Notes under the pieces: model-generated
Told to the model about the DNA's origin: nothing
Seen by the model: the letters and a program-made list of their open reading frames with translations, nothing else
The model's database searches: none
Translations under genes and position numbers: made by a program
Shown here: positions 1 through 8,826 of the stretch, one piece after another
How positions within the stretch are numbered: the stretch's first letter is position 1
How the letters are laid out: each line of letters begins with the position of its first letter
DNA from: Flavobacteriaceae bacterium UBA3356
Lineage (GTDB): Bacteria; Bacteroidota; Bacteroidia; Flavobacteriales; Flavobacteriaceae
Reading direction: 5' to 3'
DNA length: 64,000 nt
Assembly (NCBI GenBank): GCA_002360635.1
Contig: DEQW01000001.1
Span: 808,036-872,035, forward strand

Positions 1-692
1 GCGTATTCAATGATGCCGCCTTCTAGCTGAAATACATTTTTAAATCCTTTGTGTTTGTAATAAGCACTGGCTTTTTCGCATCGAATTCCACCGGTGCAAT
101 ACATCACTAGGTTTTTATCTTCCTTGTGGTCTTTTAAATCCGCTTCAATAATGTCCAGCGAATCGCGAAACGTATCCACATCGGGTGTTACGGCGCCTTG
201 AAAGTGACCAATTTCACTCTCATAATGATTCCGCATATCAACTAAAACCGTGTTGGGGTCATCGATAAGGTTGTTGAAGTTTTCTGCATCAACGTGCACG
301 CCTTTGTTGGTTACGTCAAATGTTTCATCATTTAAGCCATCTGCAACAATTTTTGGCCTAACTTTTACTTTCAGTTTTAAGAAAGATTTCAAATCGTGTT
401 CAATAGCGATATTCAATCGAACGCCATTTAAAAAATAGATGCCATCGATAAACTCTTTAAATTTTCCGAAGTTTTTAGCGGGAACAGAGAGTTGCGCATT
501 AATCCCTTCGTGTGCCACATAGATACGGCCTAGAACATCTAATTCGTCCCAAGCGATAAACAAATGATTTCTGAAAAGTTCTGGATTGCCAATCTTGGCA
601 TATTGATAAAAAGAGAGGGTCAAGCGGTCTTCACCTGCTTGTTCCAATAAATCGGCCCGCTCTTTTGCACTTAAGGTGTTGTACAGTTGCAT
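1..692 (-). CDS. trhO: TrhO/YceA-like rhodanese-domain tRNA uridine hydroxylase (partial)
   Basis: The frame is open to the window edge, so only the N-terminal 230 residues are visible; the C-terminus lies outside. It reads from an ATG at 692 (MQLYNTLSAKER) through a ferredoxin-like N-terminal domain into a rhodanese domain with the active-site loop CTGGIRCEK and the following GFKNVFQLEGG. This layout is that of the UPF0176/TrhO family, which makes 5-hydroxyuridine at tRNA position 34 using oxygen. The active-site cysteine is present, so the protein looks functional. It is divergent from recA and preceded by a -7 box at 738-745. The family is clear; the exact reaction is transferred from E. 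coli and Bacillus relatives. Confidence 0.85.
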   Translation of the reverse strand, partial: MQLYNTLSAKERADLLEQAGEDRLTLSFYQYAKIGNPELFRNHLFIAWDELDVLGRIYVAHEGINAQLSVPAKNFGKFKEFIDGIYFLNGVRLNIAIEHDLKSFLKLKVKVRPKIVADGLNDETFDVTNKGVHVDAENFNNLIDDPNTVLVDMRNHYESEIGHFQGAVTPDVDTFRDSLDIIEADLKDHKEDKNLVMYCTGGIRCEKASAYYKHKGFKNVFQLEGGIIEY

Positions 693-737
693 GCTATACT
701 TTTTTTGAGTGAAAAGAAATAATTTTAAATATTGAGG

Positions 738-745
738 CAAAAATA
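738..745 (-). promoter_or_regulatory. -7 promoter box for trhO
   Basis: Reads TATTTTTG on the minus strand, matching the Bacteroidota TAnnTTTG -7 element, 46 bases upstream of the trhO ATG. Confidence 0.6.
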
Positions 746-794
746 CACTTTTCAACCCTGTTAACAAAAAAAACTAGTTTCAGGGTTTTTCCTT

Positions 795-825
795 TTGTAG
801 TAAAAGCAAAGAAATAGTACCTTAG
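795..825 (+). promoter_or_regulatory. Candidate recA promoter
   Basis: A TTG at 795-797 and TACCTTAG at 818-825 are 20 bases apart, which fits the Bacteroidota -33/-7 spacing. The -7 box deviates in its seventh base (A for T), so this is a weaker match than others in the window. No SOS-type operator was recognised. Confidence 0.4.
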
Positions 826-858
826 CCTACTGACTTATTTACAGCTAAAACACACACT

Positions 859-1866
859 ATGAGCAAAGAAAAAGAAGCAAAATTAAAAGCGTTAAAGCTT
901 ACACTAGATAAAATGGATAAAACGTACGGAAAAGGTACGGTTATGAAAATGGGAGATGCCGCGGTACAAGAAGTAGATGTAATCCCAACAGGTTCGTTAG
1001 GACTTGATGTAGCATTAGGTGTAGGAGGATATCCAAGAGGACGCGTAGTTGAAATTTACGGTCCAGAATCTTCAGGTAAAACAACGTTAACCTTACACGC
1101 TATTGCTGAAGCGCAAAAAAAAGGAGGTATCGCCGCTTTTATAGATGCAGAACACGCTTTTGATCGTTATTATGCAGAAAAACTAGGGGTTGACATTGAA
1201 AACTTGATTATTTCGCAACCAGATAATGGGGAACAAGCCTTAGAAGTTACCGATAACTTAATTAGAAGTGGAGCTATCGATATTATTGTAGTCGATTCGG
1301 TAGCGGCATTAACACCGAAAAGTGAAATTGAAGGTGAAATGGGAGACAGCAAAATGGGACTTCATGCCCGATTAATGTCGCAGGCACTTCGTAAATTGAC
1401 AGGATCGATTAGCAAAACACAATGTACGGTTATCTTTATTAACCAGCTACGTGAAAAAATAGGCGTAATGTTTGGTAACCCTGAAACTACAACTGGTGGT
1501 AATGCCCTTAAATTCTACTGTTCCGTACGTTTAGATATTCGTCGTTCTACGCAAATAAAAGACTCAAACAGTGATGTACAAGGGAATAAAACCCGTGTAA
1601 AAGTGGTAAAAAACAAAGTAGCACCACCTTTTAAAACGGCCGAGTTTGACATCATGTACGGTAAAGGAATTTCGAAAGTAGGTGAAGTTGTCGATTTAGG
1701 GGTAGATTTTGAAATCATCAAAAAAAGTGGTTCTTGGTACAGTTACGACGATACCAAATTAGGGCAAGGTCGTGACGCAGTTAAGACACTTCTTTTAGAC
1801 AACCCAGAACTTATGGAAGAATTAGAAACTAAAATTAAAGACGCTATAAACACCCTTAAAGAATAA
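859..1866 (+). CDS. recA: Recombinase RecA
   Basis: This is full-length RecA, 335 residues. It forms filaments on single-stranded DNA, drives homologous strand exchange and stimulates LexA-type self-cleavage. The Walker A motif GPESSGKT is at residues 68-75 and the Walker B segment [12 protein letters not shown] around 142-153. The loop-2 region [15 protein letters not shown] follows near residue 206, and the C-terminal domain ends in a short acidic tail. The gene starts at an ATG after the candidate promoter at 795-825. It stands alone, with the sigma-factor gene 123 bases downstream on the same strand. Identification is certain from motifs and length. Confidence 0.98.
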   Translation: MSKEKEAKLKALKLTLDKMDKTYGKGTVMKMGDAAVQEVDVIPTGSLGLDVALGVGGYPRGRVVEIYGPESSGKTTLTLHAIAEAQKKGGIAAFIDAEHAFDRYYAEKLGVDIENLIISQPDNGEQALEVTDNLIRSGAIDIIVVDSVAALTPKSEIEGEMGDSKMGLHARLMSQALRKLTGSISKTQCTVIFINQLREKIGVMFGNPETTTGGNALKFYCSVRLDIRRSTQIKDSNSDVQGNKTRVKVVKNKVAPPFKTAEFDIMYGKGISKVGEVVDLGVDFEIIKKSGSWYSYDDTKLGQGRDAVKTLLLDNPELMEELETKIKDAINTLKE

Positions 1867-1988
1867 AAAGGTACATTCTGCACGCAACCTTTTGTAAATT
1901 AGGGTATCTACAGTATGTAGGGCCTTGATTATTAGTATCGTTTGCACTGTAAATAAGTAATAACCATCAATAACCACGGTACCGCAAT

Positions 1989-2513
1989 TTGACTTTAGAC
2001 GAGCTCATACTAAAATGTAAGAAGCAGGACAGTAAGGCACAGGGAGCATTGTATAAACGCTATTCCGGTATCTTGTTTTCCATTTGTTTACGGTATTCGC
2101 CCAATAAAACCGAAGCCGAAGACAATTTACAAGACGCATTTCTTACCATTTTTAAAAAAATTGAGCAGTATAAAGGGAAAGGTTCTTTTGAAGGTTGGAT
2201 TAAACGTATAACAGTTAATACTGTGCTTCAGAAATACCGTAAACAGCGTGTTTACAGCATTGAAGATGAAGCACAAATTGAAGAGGAAGATAATGTGACC
2301 GTTGATACGGAAACAGTGCCCTTGGATTTTCTATTGAAAATTATTCAAGAGCTTCCAGATCAGTATCGGTTAGTGTTTACCCTATATGTTTTGGACGATT
2401 ATTCGCATAAAGAAATAGCCAAAATGTTAGGAATTAGCGATGGTACGTCTAAATCTAATCTAGCAAGAGCAAGAGGTATATTAAAAACTAAAATAGACAA
2501 CTACAAACCATAA
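1989..2513 (+). CDS. ECF-type RNA polymerase sigma-70 factor
   Basis: A 174-residue sigma factor of the extracytoplasmic-function type. Region 2 includes YSPNKTEAEDNLQDAFLTIF (core binding and -10 recognition) and FEGWIKRITVNTVLQKYRK. Region 4 has ELPDQYRLVFTLYVLDDYSHKEIAKML followed by a helix-turn-helix. No ATG is available in frame near the N-terminus; the natural start is the TTG at 1989 (reads as MTLDELILKCKK), which fits the conserved N-terminus of the family. The next gene, 30 bases downstream, encodes a membrane protein with an anti-sigma-like N-terminus, so the pair probably forms an envelope-signal module. The target regulon is unknown. Confidence 0.9.
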   Translation: MTLDELILKCKKQDSKAQGALYKRYSGILFSICLRYSPNKTEAEDNLQDAFLTIFKKIEQYKGKGSFEGWIKRITVNTVLQKYRKQRVYSIEDEAQIEEEDNVTVDTETVPLDFLLKIIQELPDQYRLVFTLYVLDDYSHKEIAKMLGISDGTSKSNLARARGILKTKIDNYKP

Positions 2514-2543
2514 AATAACGTATATAAAATTAGAACTCCCCTC

Positions 2544-4103
2544 ATGAAAAACAAAAAGCACATAGACGAGCTTTTTAAAGAGCGTTTCAAAGACCTTGAA
2601 ACGACTCCACCCCCGCATGTTTGGGACAATATTCAGGCAAAACTACAAGAGAAGAAAAAAGACCGAAAAGTAATTCCGCTTTGGTGGAAACTGGGCGGTG
2701 TAGCCGCTTTATTGGCTTTGTTGTTTACCATTGGAAATTCAGTTTTTAATACCGAAGAAACCAATAATAAGATAGTTACTGAAGAAAAAAATACTACCAT
2801 TCATTCAGATTCTGAAACAAAAACAGAAGAAACTATTTTTGATGATACACAAGTTGCTTCAGAAACAGATGAAAAATCTACAGATAAAACAGTAGATGAT
2901 AACTCAAAACAAGATAAAAATTTATACAAAAAGAATACTGAGAAAAACAAATTCAACTCTCAAAAATCCAATACTACAGCAGTTGCTGTAGAAAACACTT
3001 CTGAAGAAAAGGCAAAAAATGAAACCAATAAAATTTCTTCTGAAAAGAAAGGTGAAGCTGCTAAGCAAAATAATACAATTACTATAAACGATGCTGTTGC
3101 CATAACTTCAGAAAACGATGCTATAAATTCTAAGGACAACTCAAAAAATAAAAGCAATACTGCCATCGCTTCTGAAAAAAACAGTTCAAATCTAACTGAA
3201 CAACAGAAGGAAAAAAATAATGGACTGATTAATAAGGAAAGAGTTATTTCCGAAGAAAAGAACACTGCAACAGCGACTGTCAAAACCGAAGATGAGGTTG
3301 TAAAAGAAACTGAAAAAAAGTCAATTTTTGACGAAATTGAAGATGCTAAAAAAGCAGATGAGGCTGTTGCCAAAAGTAACAAACCTCAAAATAGATGGGA
3401 TGTTGCTCCCAATGTAGCGCCTGTTTATTATAGTTCATTAAATGGAGGGTCGTCTATAGACCCAATGTTTGCAGATAATTCACAAAGTAGCGATGTCAAC
3501 ATTAGTTATGGAGTGCAAGTGGCATATAATATTACGGACAGATTAAGTGTACGTTCTGGAATTAATAACGTAAATCTAGGTTATGCCACAGGTGGTGTGG
3601 ATATTGGTACAGGCCCTGTTGCTTTTGGGCTTAGAACGATTGATTACAATGGTGGTGGAAACATAATTATACCTGCTGACAAAGGAGCCTTTGACAATCC
3701 TATGGATGGTTTTGGTTCCGTTACACCAAAATCTACTGGAGGAAATGCACAGATTATACAAGACATAAGTTATTACGAAGTGCCGCTTGAATTAAAATAC
3801 GCCATAGTCAACAATCGATTTGGCGTTAATATGATAGGAGGTCTTAGTACTCTCTTCTTAGGAAATAATGAAATATCTGTAGAAGATGGAGGTTTTAGGA
3901 GTGTGTTAGGTGAAGCTAACAACCTTAATCAAGTTAGTTTTACCACGAATGTAGGTGTTGGTTTTGATTACAAAATTAGTAAACGATTAAAGTTTAATGT
4001 TGAACCTATGTTTAAATATCAACTTAATCCGTACTCAGACTCATCGGTAGGGTATAAGCCTTACTACATTGGTTTGTATAGCGGCTTGAGTTTTAAGTTT
4101 TAG
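2544..4103 (+). CDS. Anti-sigma-like membrane protein with C-terminal outer-membrane beta-barrel
   Basis: 519 residues with an unusual three-part layout. Residues 1-45 are a charged cytoplasmic segment with the PPPHVWDNIQAKL motif seen in Bacteroidota anti-sigma partners. One membrane helix lies at about 47-67. Residues 70-285 are a low-complexity Glu/Lys/Asn/Ser-rich linker, probably disordered. From about 300 to the end there are amphipathic strands ending in an aromatic residue (SGLSFKF), typical of an outer-membrane beta-barrel of the porin/OmpA-like type. It lies 30 bases behind the ECF sigma gene and is likely co-transcribed. I infer that it anchors sigma control across the envelope; no direct evidence shows which signal it senses. 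Confidence 0.7.
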   Translation: MKNKKHIDELFKERFKDLETTPPPHVWDNIQAKLQEKKKDRKVIPLWWKLGGVAALLALLFTIGNSVFNTEETNNKIVTEEKNTTIHSDSETKTEETIFDDTQVASETDEKSTDKTVDDNSKQDKNLYKKNTEKNKFNSQKSNTTAVAVENTSEEKAKNETNKISSEKKGEAAKQNNTITINDAVAITSENDAINSKDNSKNKSNTAIASEKNSSNLTEQQKEKNNGLINKERVISEEKNTATATVKTEDEVVKETEKKSIFDEIEDAKKADEAVAKSNKPQNRWDVAPNVAPVYYSSLNGGSSIDPMFADNSQSSDVNISYGVQVAYNITDRLSVRSGINNVNLGYATGGVDIGTGPVAFGLRTIDYNGGGNIIIPADKGAFDNPMDGFGSVTPKSTGGNAQIIQDISYYEVPLELKYAIVNNRFGVNMIGGLSTLFLGNNEISVEDGGFRSVLGEANNLNQVSFTTNVGVGFDYKISKRLKFNVEPMFKYQLNPYSDSSVGYKPYYIGLYSGLSFKF

Positions 4104-4106
4104 GTT

Positions 4107-4143
4107 AGTGTCAAGTTTTAAAGTTTAATTGACACTGTTTTTT
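4107..4143 (+). terminator. Rho-independent terminator after the anti-sigma gene
   Basis: An 8-bp inverted repeat AGTGTCAA (4107-4114) / TTGACACT (4129-4136) is followed by GTTTTTT. It starts three bases after the stop codon. Confidence 0.65.
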
Positions 4144-4181
4144 AGTTGGTTAGGTTTGGGTGATGCCAAACATGATTAAAG

Positions 4182-4213
4182 AAAACCGTTCTTCGCCATA
4201 GGACGGTTTTTTT
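4182..4213. terminator. Terminator hairpin between convergent genes
   Basis: AAACCGTTCT pairs with AGGACGGTTT (one G-T wobble), with a run of A on the left and seven T on the right. It lies between the convergent anti-sigma and acyltransferase genes and may serve both strands. Confidence 0.7.
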
Positions 4214-4952
4214 ATACAGTAGGTTGGGTAAGCTCATCTTTAATAATTTTATGGGTTGTATGGTTCAACATTCGTCTATCTTCCATACTCAAAATTTTAG
4301 TGGGCAATGTTTCGTGCACTTTTACCCTCATTTTACCTGGGCTGGCCGATAAAAAGGAATAGGAAAACCGTTTTTTGTTATCGTGAAAGGTCATAGGCGC
4401 AATGGGTATTTGATGCTCTATTGCCAATCTAAAAGCCCCATCTTTAAAAGTATCTAATACAAGTGAGAGATCTTCCGGCACCCCGCCCTCAGGGAAAATA
4501 CAGACACTTAAACCTTGATTCAATTTATTCTGGGCTCTTTTAAAAACCTCCAACCGACTTTTAGGGTTGTTGCGGTCCACCAAAATACAGGTGCGTTTGT
4601 AGAAAAAACCAAATATCGGAATTTTCGCTAATTCCTTTTTGCCTACAAACACAAAAGGGTTTCGTGTTACGTACAACATTAACATAATATCGGCCATCGA
4701 AGTGTGATTGGCCACGAACATATAGCTTTGCCCTTTTTTATAGTGGGTTTCACGTTTTATTTTGGGTATAAAGCCCATTCCAAATAAAATAATAGTTGCC
4801 CATAACCTAGCCAGAGCAAAGAAGAACGGATACCATTTTTCGCGAAGAATGCTTATCACCAAAATAGGGAAAAATAAAATAATTGGTATAGTAACCAGTA
4901 TATAGAACCAGATTCGGTATAAAAAAATGAAGAAAGCCTTGAGTATGTTCAT
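4212..4952 (-). CDS. 1-acyl-sn-glycerol-3-phosphate acyltransferase family protein
   Basis: A 246-residue PlsC-family acyltransferase. The catalytic motif NHTSMAD (H83, D88) and the substrate-binding motif FPEGG at 153-157 are both present. A hydrophobic N-terminus (about residues 5-35) would anchor it in the inner membrane. The family transfers an acyl chain to lysophosphatidic acid or a related lysolipid. A second PlsC homologue with the classical FPEGTRS motif is encoded at 40844-41587; the FPEGG variant here suggests a different acceptor, such as a lyso-aminolipid, but this is inference. The -7 box TACTTTTG at 4960-4967 leaves only a few bases of leader before the ATG. Confidence 0.85.
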   Translation of the reverse strand: MNILKAFFIFLYRIWFYILVTIPIILFFPILVISILREKWYPFFFALARLWATIILFGMGFIPKIKRETHYKKGQSYMFVANHTSMADIMLMLYVTRNPFVFVGKKELAKIPIFGFFYKRTCILVDRNNPKSRLEVFKRAQNKLNQGLSVCIFPEGGVPEDLSLVLDTFKDGAFRLAIEHQIPIAPMTFHDNKKRFSYSFLSASPGKMRVKVHETLPTKILSMEDRRMLNHTTHKIIKDELTQPTV

Positions 4953-4959
4953 TCGAAAT

Positions 4960-4967
4960 CAAAAGTA
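4960..4967 (-). promoter_or_regulatory. -7 box for the acyltransferase gene
   Basis: TACTTTTG on the minus strand, ending seven bases before the ATG at 4952. The transcript would have almost no leader. Confidence 0.6.
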
Positions 4968-5000
4968 ATAATTTGAGGCGTATCAAAAAGGTAAAAAAAG

Positions 5001-5008
5001 TACCTTTG
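5001..5008 (+). promoter_or_regulatory. -7 box for trpS
   Basis: TACCTTTG, about 70 bases upstream of the trpS ATG. It lies back to back with the minus-strand box at 4960-4967. Confidence 0.6.
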
Positions 5009-5078
5009 CTGAAAATTGAATAATAAATAGATTCCCTTTTGAAGTTTATATCAAACGGAATCGAAATAGAAAGTTAAT

Positions 5079-6047
5079 ATGTCTAGAATACTAACAGGAA
5101 TACAAAGCACAGGAACACCGCATTTAGGAAATATTTTAGGAGCCATAAAACCAGCTATCGATATGGCAAACGACCCTAATAACGAGTCCTTTTTGTTTAT
5201 AGCCGATATGCATTCACTAACGCAAATAAAAGACGCTGAAACATTACGGAACAACACCTATAGTGTTGCTGCAACTTGGTTAGCCTTTGGACTGGACATA
5301 AACAGAGTAGTATTTTATAGACAAAGCGATGTACCGCAAACAGCGGAGCTCACTTGGTATTTAAGCTGCTTTTTTCCATATCAGCGCTTAACCTTGGCAC
5401 ATTCCTTTAAAGATAAAGCGGATCGATTAGAAGATGTAAATGCCGGTTTATTTACGTATCCTATGCTGATGGCAGCCGATATATTATTATACGATGCCGA
5501 AATTGTCCCCGTTGGGAAGGATCAATTACAACACATTGAAATGACGCGCGATGTTGCTTCCCGTTTCCACGCAAAAATGGGTGAAACCTTTATACTACCT
5601 GAAGGCAAAATACAAGAAAATACTAAGCTTATCCCCGGGACAGATGGATCTAAGATGAGTAAATCCAACAATAATTTCATTAATATCTTTTTGCCTGATA
5701 AAAAACTTCGGAAGCAGATAATGAGTATTGATACCGACAGCACACCTTTGGAAGAACCAAAAAACCCAGATACATGTAATGTGTTTGCACTCTATAAATT
5801 ATTAGGTTCCCCTGAACAAGTATCTGAAATGCGCGACAACTATGAAAACGGCGGCTACGGCTACGGTCATGCCAAACAAGCCCTTTTTGAGTTAGTAACA
5901 GAAAAGTTTTCAGAAGAGCGAGCAAAATATAACCACTACATTAATAATCTAGAAGAAATTGATGAAGCTTTAAAAATTGGCGCTGAAAAAGCAGGAAAAG
6001 TAGCTGACGAAGTATTGAAGCGCGTTCGTGAGAAAGTAGGTTATTAA
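5079..6047 (+). CDS. trpS: Tryptophanyl-tRNA synthetase
   Basis: A class I aminoacyl-tRNA synthetase of 322 residues that charges tRNA-Trp. The HIGH-type motif is TPHLGN at residues 13-18 and the KMSKS loop is at 192-196. The segments MAADILLYDAEIVPVGKDQLQHIE and PGTDGSKMSKS are characteristic of TrpRS. Length matches the bacterial family. The gene is monocistronic: dprA converges on it and the two stop codons share the bases TTAA at 6044-6047. Confidence 0.97.
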   Translation: MSRILTGIQSTGTPHLGNILGAIKPAIDMANDPNNESFLFIADMHSLTQIKDAETLRNNTYSVAATWLAFGLDINRVVFYRQSDVPQTAELTWYLSCFFPYQRLTLAHSFKDKADRLEDVNAGLFTYPMLMAADILLYDAEIVPVGKDQLQHIEMTRDVASRFHAKMGETFILPEGKIQENTKLIPGTDGSKMSKSNNNFINIFLPDKKLRKQIMSIDTDSTPLEEPKNPDTCNVFALYKLLGSPEQVSEMRDNYENGGYGYGHAKQALFELVTEKFSEERAKYNHYINNLEEIDEALKIGAEKAGKVADEVLKRVREKVGY

Positions 6048-7150
6048 ACCACCTGAAACAATTTTCCGGGCAACGGGCGAACGACACCTTTTAATTCCAT
6101 ATTTAATAAGATAGTAGCTGCTTTAAAGGTAGGTATTTGACATTCCAGAGCGATAATATCCAGTAACTCTTTGTCTTTTTCCTTTAAAAAACGATAAACT
6201 TTCTTTTCTTCTTCAGTCAATTCTACAAAAAGTTGAGTTTGCTGTGGTTTTTTAATTTTTTCTTCCACTTCCCATCCCAATTGATAGATGAGGTCTGCCG
6301 CACTATTTAATAAATGTGCCTGTTGGGTTTTTATTAAGTTGTTGCAACCTTGGCTTTGCTTATCGGTACTCCTACCAGGGACGGCAAAAACTTCTCGGTT
6401 ATATGAATTTGCAATATCTGCGGTAACGAGACTTCCACCTTTTTCAGCAGATTCTATCACGATGGTCGCTTCAGATAATCCAGCAATAATTCGGTTGCGT
6501 TTTAAAAAATTGTTTCGGTCAAAAGGATCATCGCTCCAAAATTCCGTGATAAAGCCACCATTTTCTTCAACTTTCGCAACATATTTTTTATGCACTTTTG
6601 GATACACTTGATTTAGTCCGTGAGCTAAACAAGCTATTGTCTGTAGGCCATTGTCCATAGCAGCTTTGTGAGCAGTAATATCAACGCCATAGGCAAAACC
6701 AGAAACAATAGCGGGATTGAGCGGCGCCAACTCTTCAACTAAATTTTGACAGAAAACTGTTCCGTAAGTAGTAATTTTTCGGGTACCAACAACGCTAATT
6801 ATTTTTCTGTTCTTTAAATCGATATTTCCACTATGAAAAAATAGAATAGGGCCGTCCAGACAATGTTTCAGGCGTTCGGGGTAGGTTTTGTCAAGAAAGT
6901 AACAGTATTCAATATTTTCTTTTTCAATAAAGCGAAGTTCTCGTTCTGCCTCACCTAGTTGTTGGTTCTCGTTGAGGTCTTTCAGCTTAAAGGAGCCAAT
7001 TCCATCTACTTTCAGCAAATTATGTTTTTTCTCTTTAAAAATAGCTTCCGCCGAACCTACGGCACGCAATAATTTTTTAGCAGACGTATCGCCCAAGTTG
7101 GGAGTGCGCTGTAAAGCAAGGGTGTAAAGTAATTCTTTTTGTGATAACAT
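6044..7150 (-). CDS. dprA: DNA-processing protein DprA
   Basis: A 368-residue DprA (Smf). It loads RecA on incoming single-stranded DNA during transformation. An N-terminal helix-hairpin-helix/SAM-like region (residues 1-60) precedes the Rossmann-like core. The core contains SVVGTRKITTYG and VSGFAYGVDITAHKAA, then ESAEKGGSLVTADIANSYNR and VFAVPGR. The C-terminus (about 300-368) is a winged-helix domain. The protein looks complete. Its presence suggests natural competence, although no com genes lie in this window. It is convergent with trpS, and no clear -7 box was found for it. Confidence 0.95.
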   Translation of the reverse strand: MLSQKELLYTLALQRTPNLGDTSAKKLLRAVGSAEAIFKEKKHNLLKVDGIGSFKLKDLNENQQLGEAERELRFIEKENIEYCYFLDKTYPERLKHCLDGPILFFHSGNIDLKNRKIISVVGTRKITTYGTVFCQNLVEELAPLNPAIVSGFAYGVDITAHKAAMDNGLQTIACLAHGLNQVYPKVHKKYVAKVEENGGFITEFWSDDPFDRNNFLKRNRIIAGLSEATIVIESAEKGGSLVTADIANSYNREVFAVPGRSTDKQSQGCNNLIKTQQAHLLNSAADLIYQLGWEVEEKIKKPQQTQLFVELTEEEKKVYRFLKEKDKELLDIIALECQIPTFKAATILLNMELKGVVRPLPGKLFQVV

Positions 7151-7260
7151 AAAGTAACATATGCAATCGGGGAGTTGTTAAAAATACACTTTTTTAAGTT
7201 GTTGATAAATTTTAAGCCCAGTAATTGAAATACATGAAAAATTAATCTATGTTTGTTAGT

Positions 7261-8202
7261 ATGCAACTAGCCACTTACATAAAAGACTTACTCTATCGCT
7301 ATGAGTGTGTTATCATTCCTGGATTTGGGGCGTTTTTAACCCAATATCGTTCCGCTAGAATCGATGAAGAAACCAACACCTTTTATCCACCTGGAAAATC
7401 ACTATCTTTTAACAGGCAGTTGCAAACCAATGATGGATTGTTGGCAAATTATGTTGCTTCGGTAGAAAACTGTAGTTATGAAGTAGCGGTTCAAAAAATA
7501 CGAAATTTCACGGCTGAAATATCGCTTCAACTTACAGAAGGTGAAACGGTTTTCTTAAAAAATCTAGGTGAATTTGCATTGAATTCTGAAAAATCCATGC
7601 AATTCATTCCTTCAGAAACGGAGAATTTTAGCACAGCATCTTTTGGCTTAAACACTTATGTTTCTACAAAAGTTTCACGTGAAGTTTACAAAGAAACTGT
7701 TGATACTCTTGAAGAAAAAGCACCTATCCACTTTACACCCGAGCGTCGCAAGGCCAGACCATATTTAAAGTATGCTGCAATTGGTTTGATAGCACTTACT
7801 TTAGGTGGTTTTGGAGGTATGAAACTTTACGAAAGCCAAGTACAAAAACATAATTTTGCTGCAAAGCAAGAAGCAGACAACCGTATTGAAAACCAAATAC
7901 AAGAAGCAACGTTTGTAATTGAAAATCCGTTGCCGGCTTTAAAAATTACTGTACCCAAACAAACAGGTAAATACCATATTATTGCTGGAGCGTTTCGAGT
8001 GGAGGAAAACGCCCAGAAAAAAGTTAGACAACTTTCAGAAAAAGGCTTTAAGGCTAAGCTGATAGGTACTAACAAATATGGCCTGCATCAAGTGGTTTAC
8101 AGTAGCTATGAAGATAGGCGAGAGGCTCTTCGTGAACTTCGCTCCATTAAACGTACCGAAAACGAAGCGGCTTGGTTATTAGTAAAGGACCTTACCAAAT
8201 AG
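7261..8202 (+). CDS. HU-domain (CCDC81-like) and SPOR-domain envelope protein
   Basis: The N-terminus MQLATYIKDLLYRYECVIIPG matches the Bacteroidota family with a prokaryotic HU/CCDC81-like domain (about residues 1-135). A single membrane helix follows near 165-185 (YAAIGLIALTLGGFGGM). The C-terminal 75 residues, beginning KYHIIAGAFRVEENAQKKV, are a SPOR domain, which binds denuded peptidoglycan at the division site. I chose the ATG at 7261 because the family begins MQL; an in-frame ATG at 7249 would add four residues. The protein probably links cell division and envelope, but its function is not established. Confidence 0.8.
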   Translation: MQLATYIKDLLYRYECVIIPGFGAFLTQYRSARIDEETNTFYPPGKSLSFNRQLQTNDGLLANYVASVENCSYEVAVQKIRNFTAEISLQLTEGETVFLKNLGEFALNSEKSMQFIPSETENFSTASFGLNTYVSTKVSREVYKETVDTLEEKAPIHFTPERRKARPYLKYAAIGLIALTLGGFGGMKLYESQVQKHNFAAKQEADNRIENQIQEATFVIENPLPALKITVPKQTGKYHIIAGAFRVEENAQKKVRQLSEKGFKAKLIGTNKYGLHQVVYSSYEDRREALRELRSIKRTENEAAWLLVKDLTK

Positions 8203-8244
8203 ACATTAACCTCAACTTTATTCCATTTCTTTAAAAAACCAATG

Positions 8245-8252
8245 TACCTTTG
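8245..8252 (+). promoter_or_regulatory. -7 box for the thioesterase gene
   Basis: TACCTTTG. It overlaps the TTG at 8250 that would open the longer frame, so translation must begin downstream, at the ATG at 8271. Confidence 0.65.
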
Positions 8253-8270
8253 CAAAAATTTATTTTTGCA

Positions 8271-8780
8271 ATGGAAGCCAGAACACCGTTAGAATCAAGA
8301 ACCATTATTACAGATCTTGTCCTGCCCAGTGAAACCAACCCAATAGGAAATATGTTTGGGGGCGAATTATTAGCTAGAATGGACCGGGCTGCCGGAATTG
8401 CTGCACGCAGGCATAGCCGTCGTATTACAGTTACAGCATCGGTAAACCACGTAGCTTTTAACAAAATGATCCCGTTAGGAAGCGTGGTAACGGTCGAAGC
8501 AAAAGTTTCCCGCGCCTTTAAAAGTTCCATGGAAATATATATGGACGTTTGGATCGAGGATCGCGAAAGTGGTATGCGCAGTAAGGCAAACGAGGCGATA
8601 TATACATTTGTAGCTGTAGATGAAATGGGCAACCCAGTACCTGTACCTCCCGTAAAACCAGAAACTGATCTTGAAAAGGAACGTTATGATGCCGCTTTGC
8701 GCAGAAGACAGTTAAGCTTGGTTCTTGCTAAAAAAATGGATGCGAAAGATGCAACCGAACTAAAAGCATTGTTTCAATAA
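8271..8780 (+). CDS. Acyl-CoA thioesterase, hotdog fold
   Basis: A 169-residue single-hotdog thioesterase of the YciA/BFIT type, hydrolysing acyl-CoA to free acid and CoA. Diagnostic segments are ETNPIGNMFGGELLARMDRAAGIAA (catalytic Asn/Asp region) and TASVNHVAFNKMIPLGSVV, followed by the basic C-terminal tail. The frame extends upstream to a TTG at 8250, but the -7 promoter box at 8245-8252 shows that the ATG at 8271 (MEARTPLESR) is the start. Substrate chain length cannot be read from sequence. It is a single-gene unit between the HU-SPOR gene and the sulfide locus. Confidence 0.88.
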   Translation: MEARTPLESRTIITDLVLPSETNPIGNMFGGELLARMDRAAGIAARRHSRRITVTASVNHVAFNKMIPLGSVVTVEAKVSRAFKSSMEIYMDVWIEDRESGMRSKANEAIYTFVAVDEMGNPVPVPPVKPETDLEKERYDAALRRRQLSLVLAKKMDAKDATELKALFQ

Positions 8781-8826
8781 ATCTAAAAATTTTATAGAAA
8801 CTGTTAAAAACCCTTTTGTAACTACT

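Noticed and set aside
250..438. Plus-strand open frame inside the trhO region
   Set aside because: Antisense shadow of the trhO-like gene, which continues through this region to the window edge with clear family motifs on the other strand.
2960..3382. 140-residue minus-strand open frame inside the anti-sigma/barrel gene
   Set aside because: It mirrors the Glu/Lys/Ser-rich linker on the plus strand; the hydrophobic Ser/Phe composition is what the antisense of such codons gives. No promoter box was seen.
6044..6047. Overlapping stop codons of trpS and dprA as a regulatory signal
   Set aside because: The shared TTAA gives TAA on both strands; this is ordinary compaction at a convergent junction with no other structure.
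8250..8270. TTG-initiated N-terminal extension of the thioesterase
   Set aside because: The TTG lies within the -7 box TACCTTTG, so it cannot be in the mRNA.
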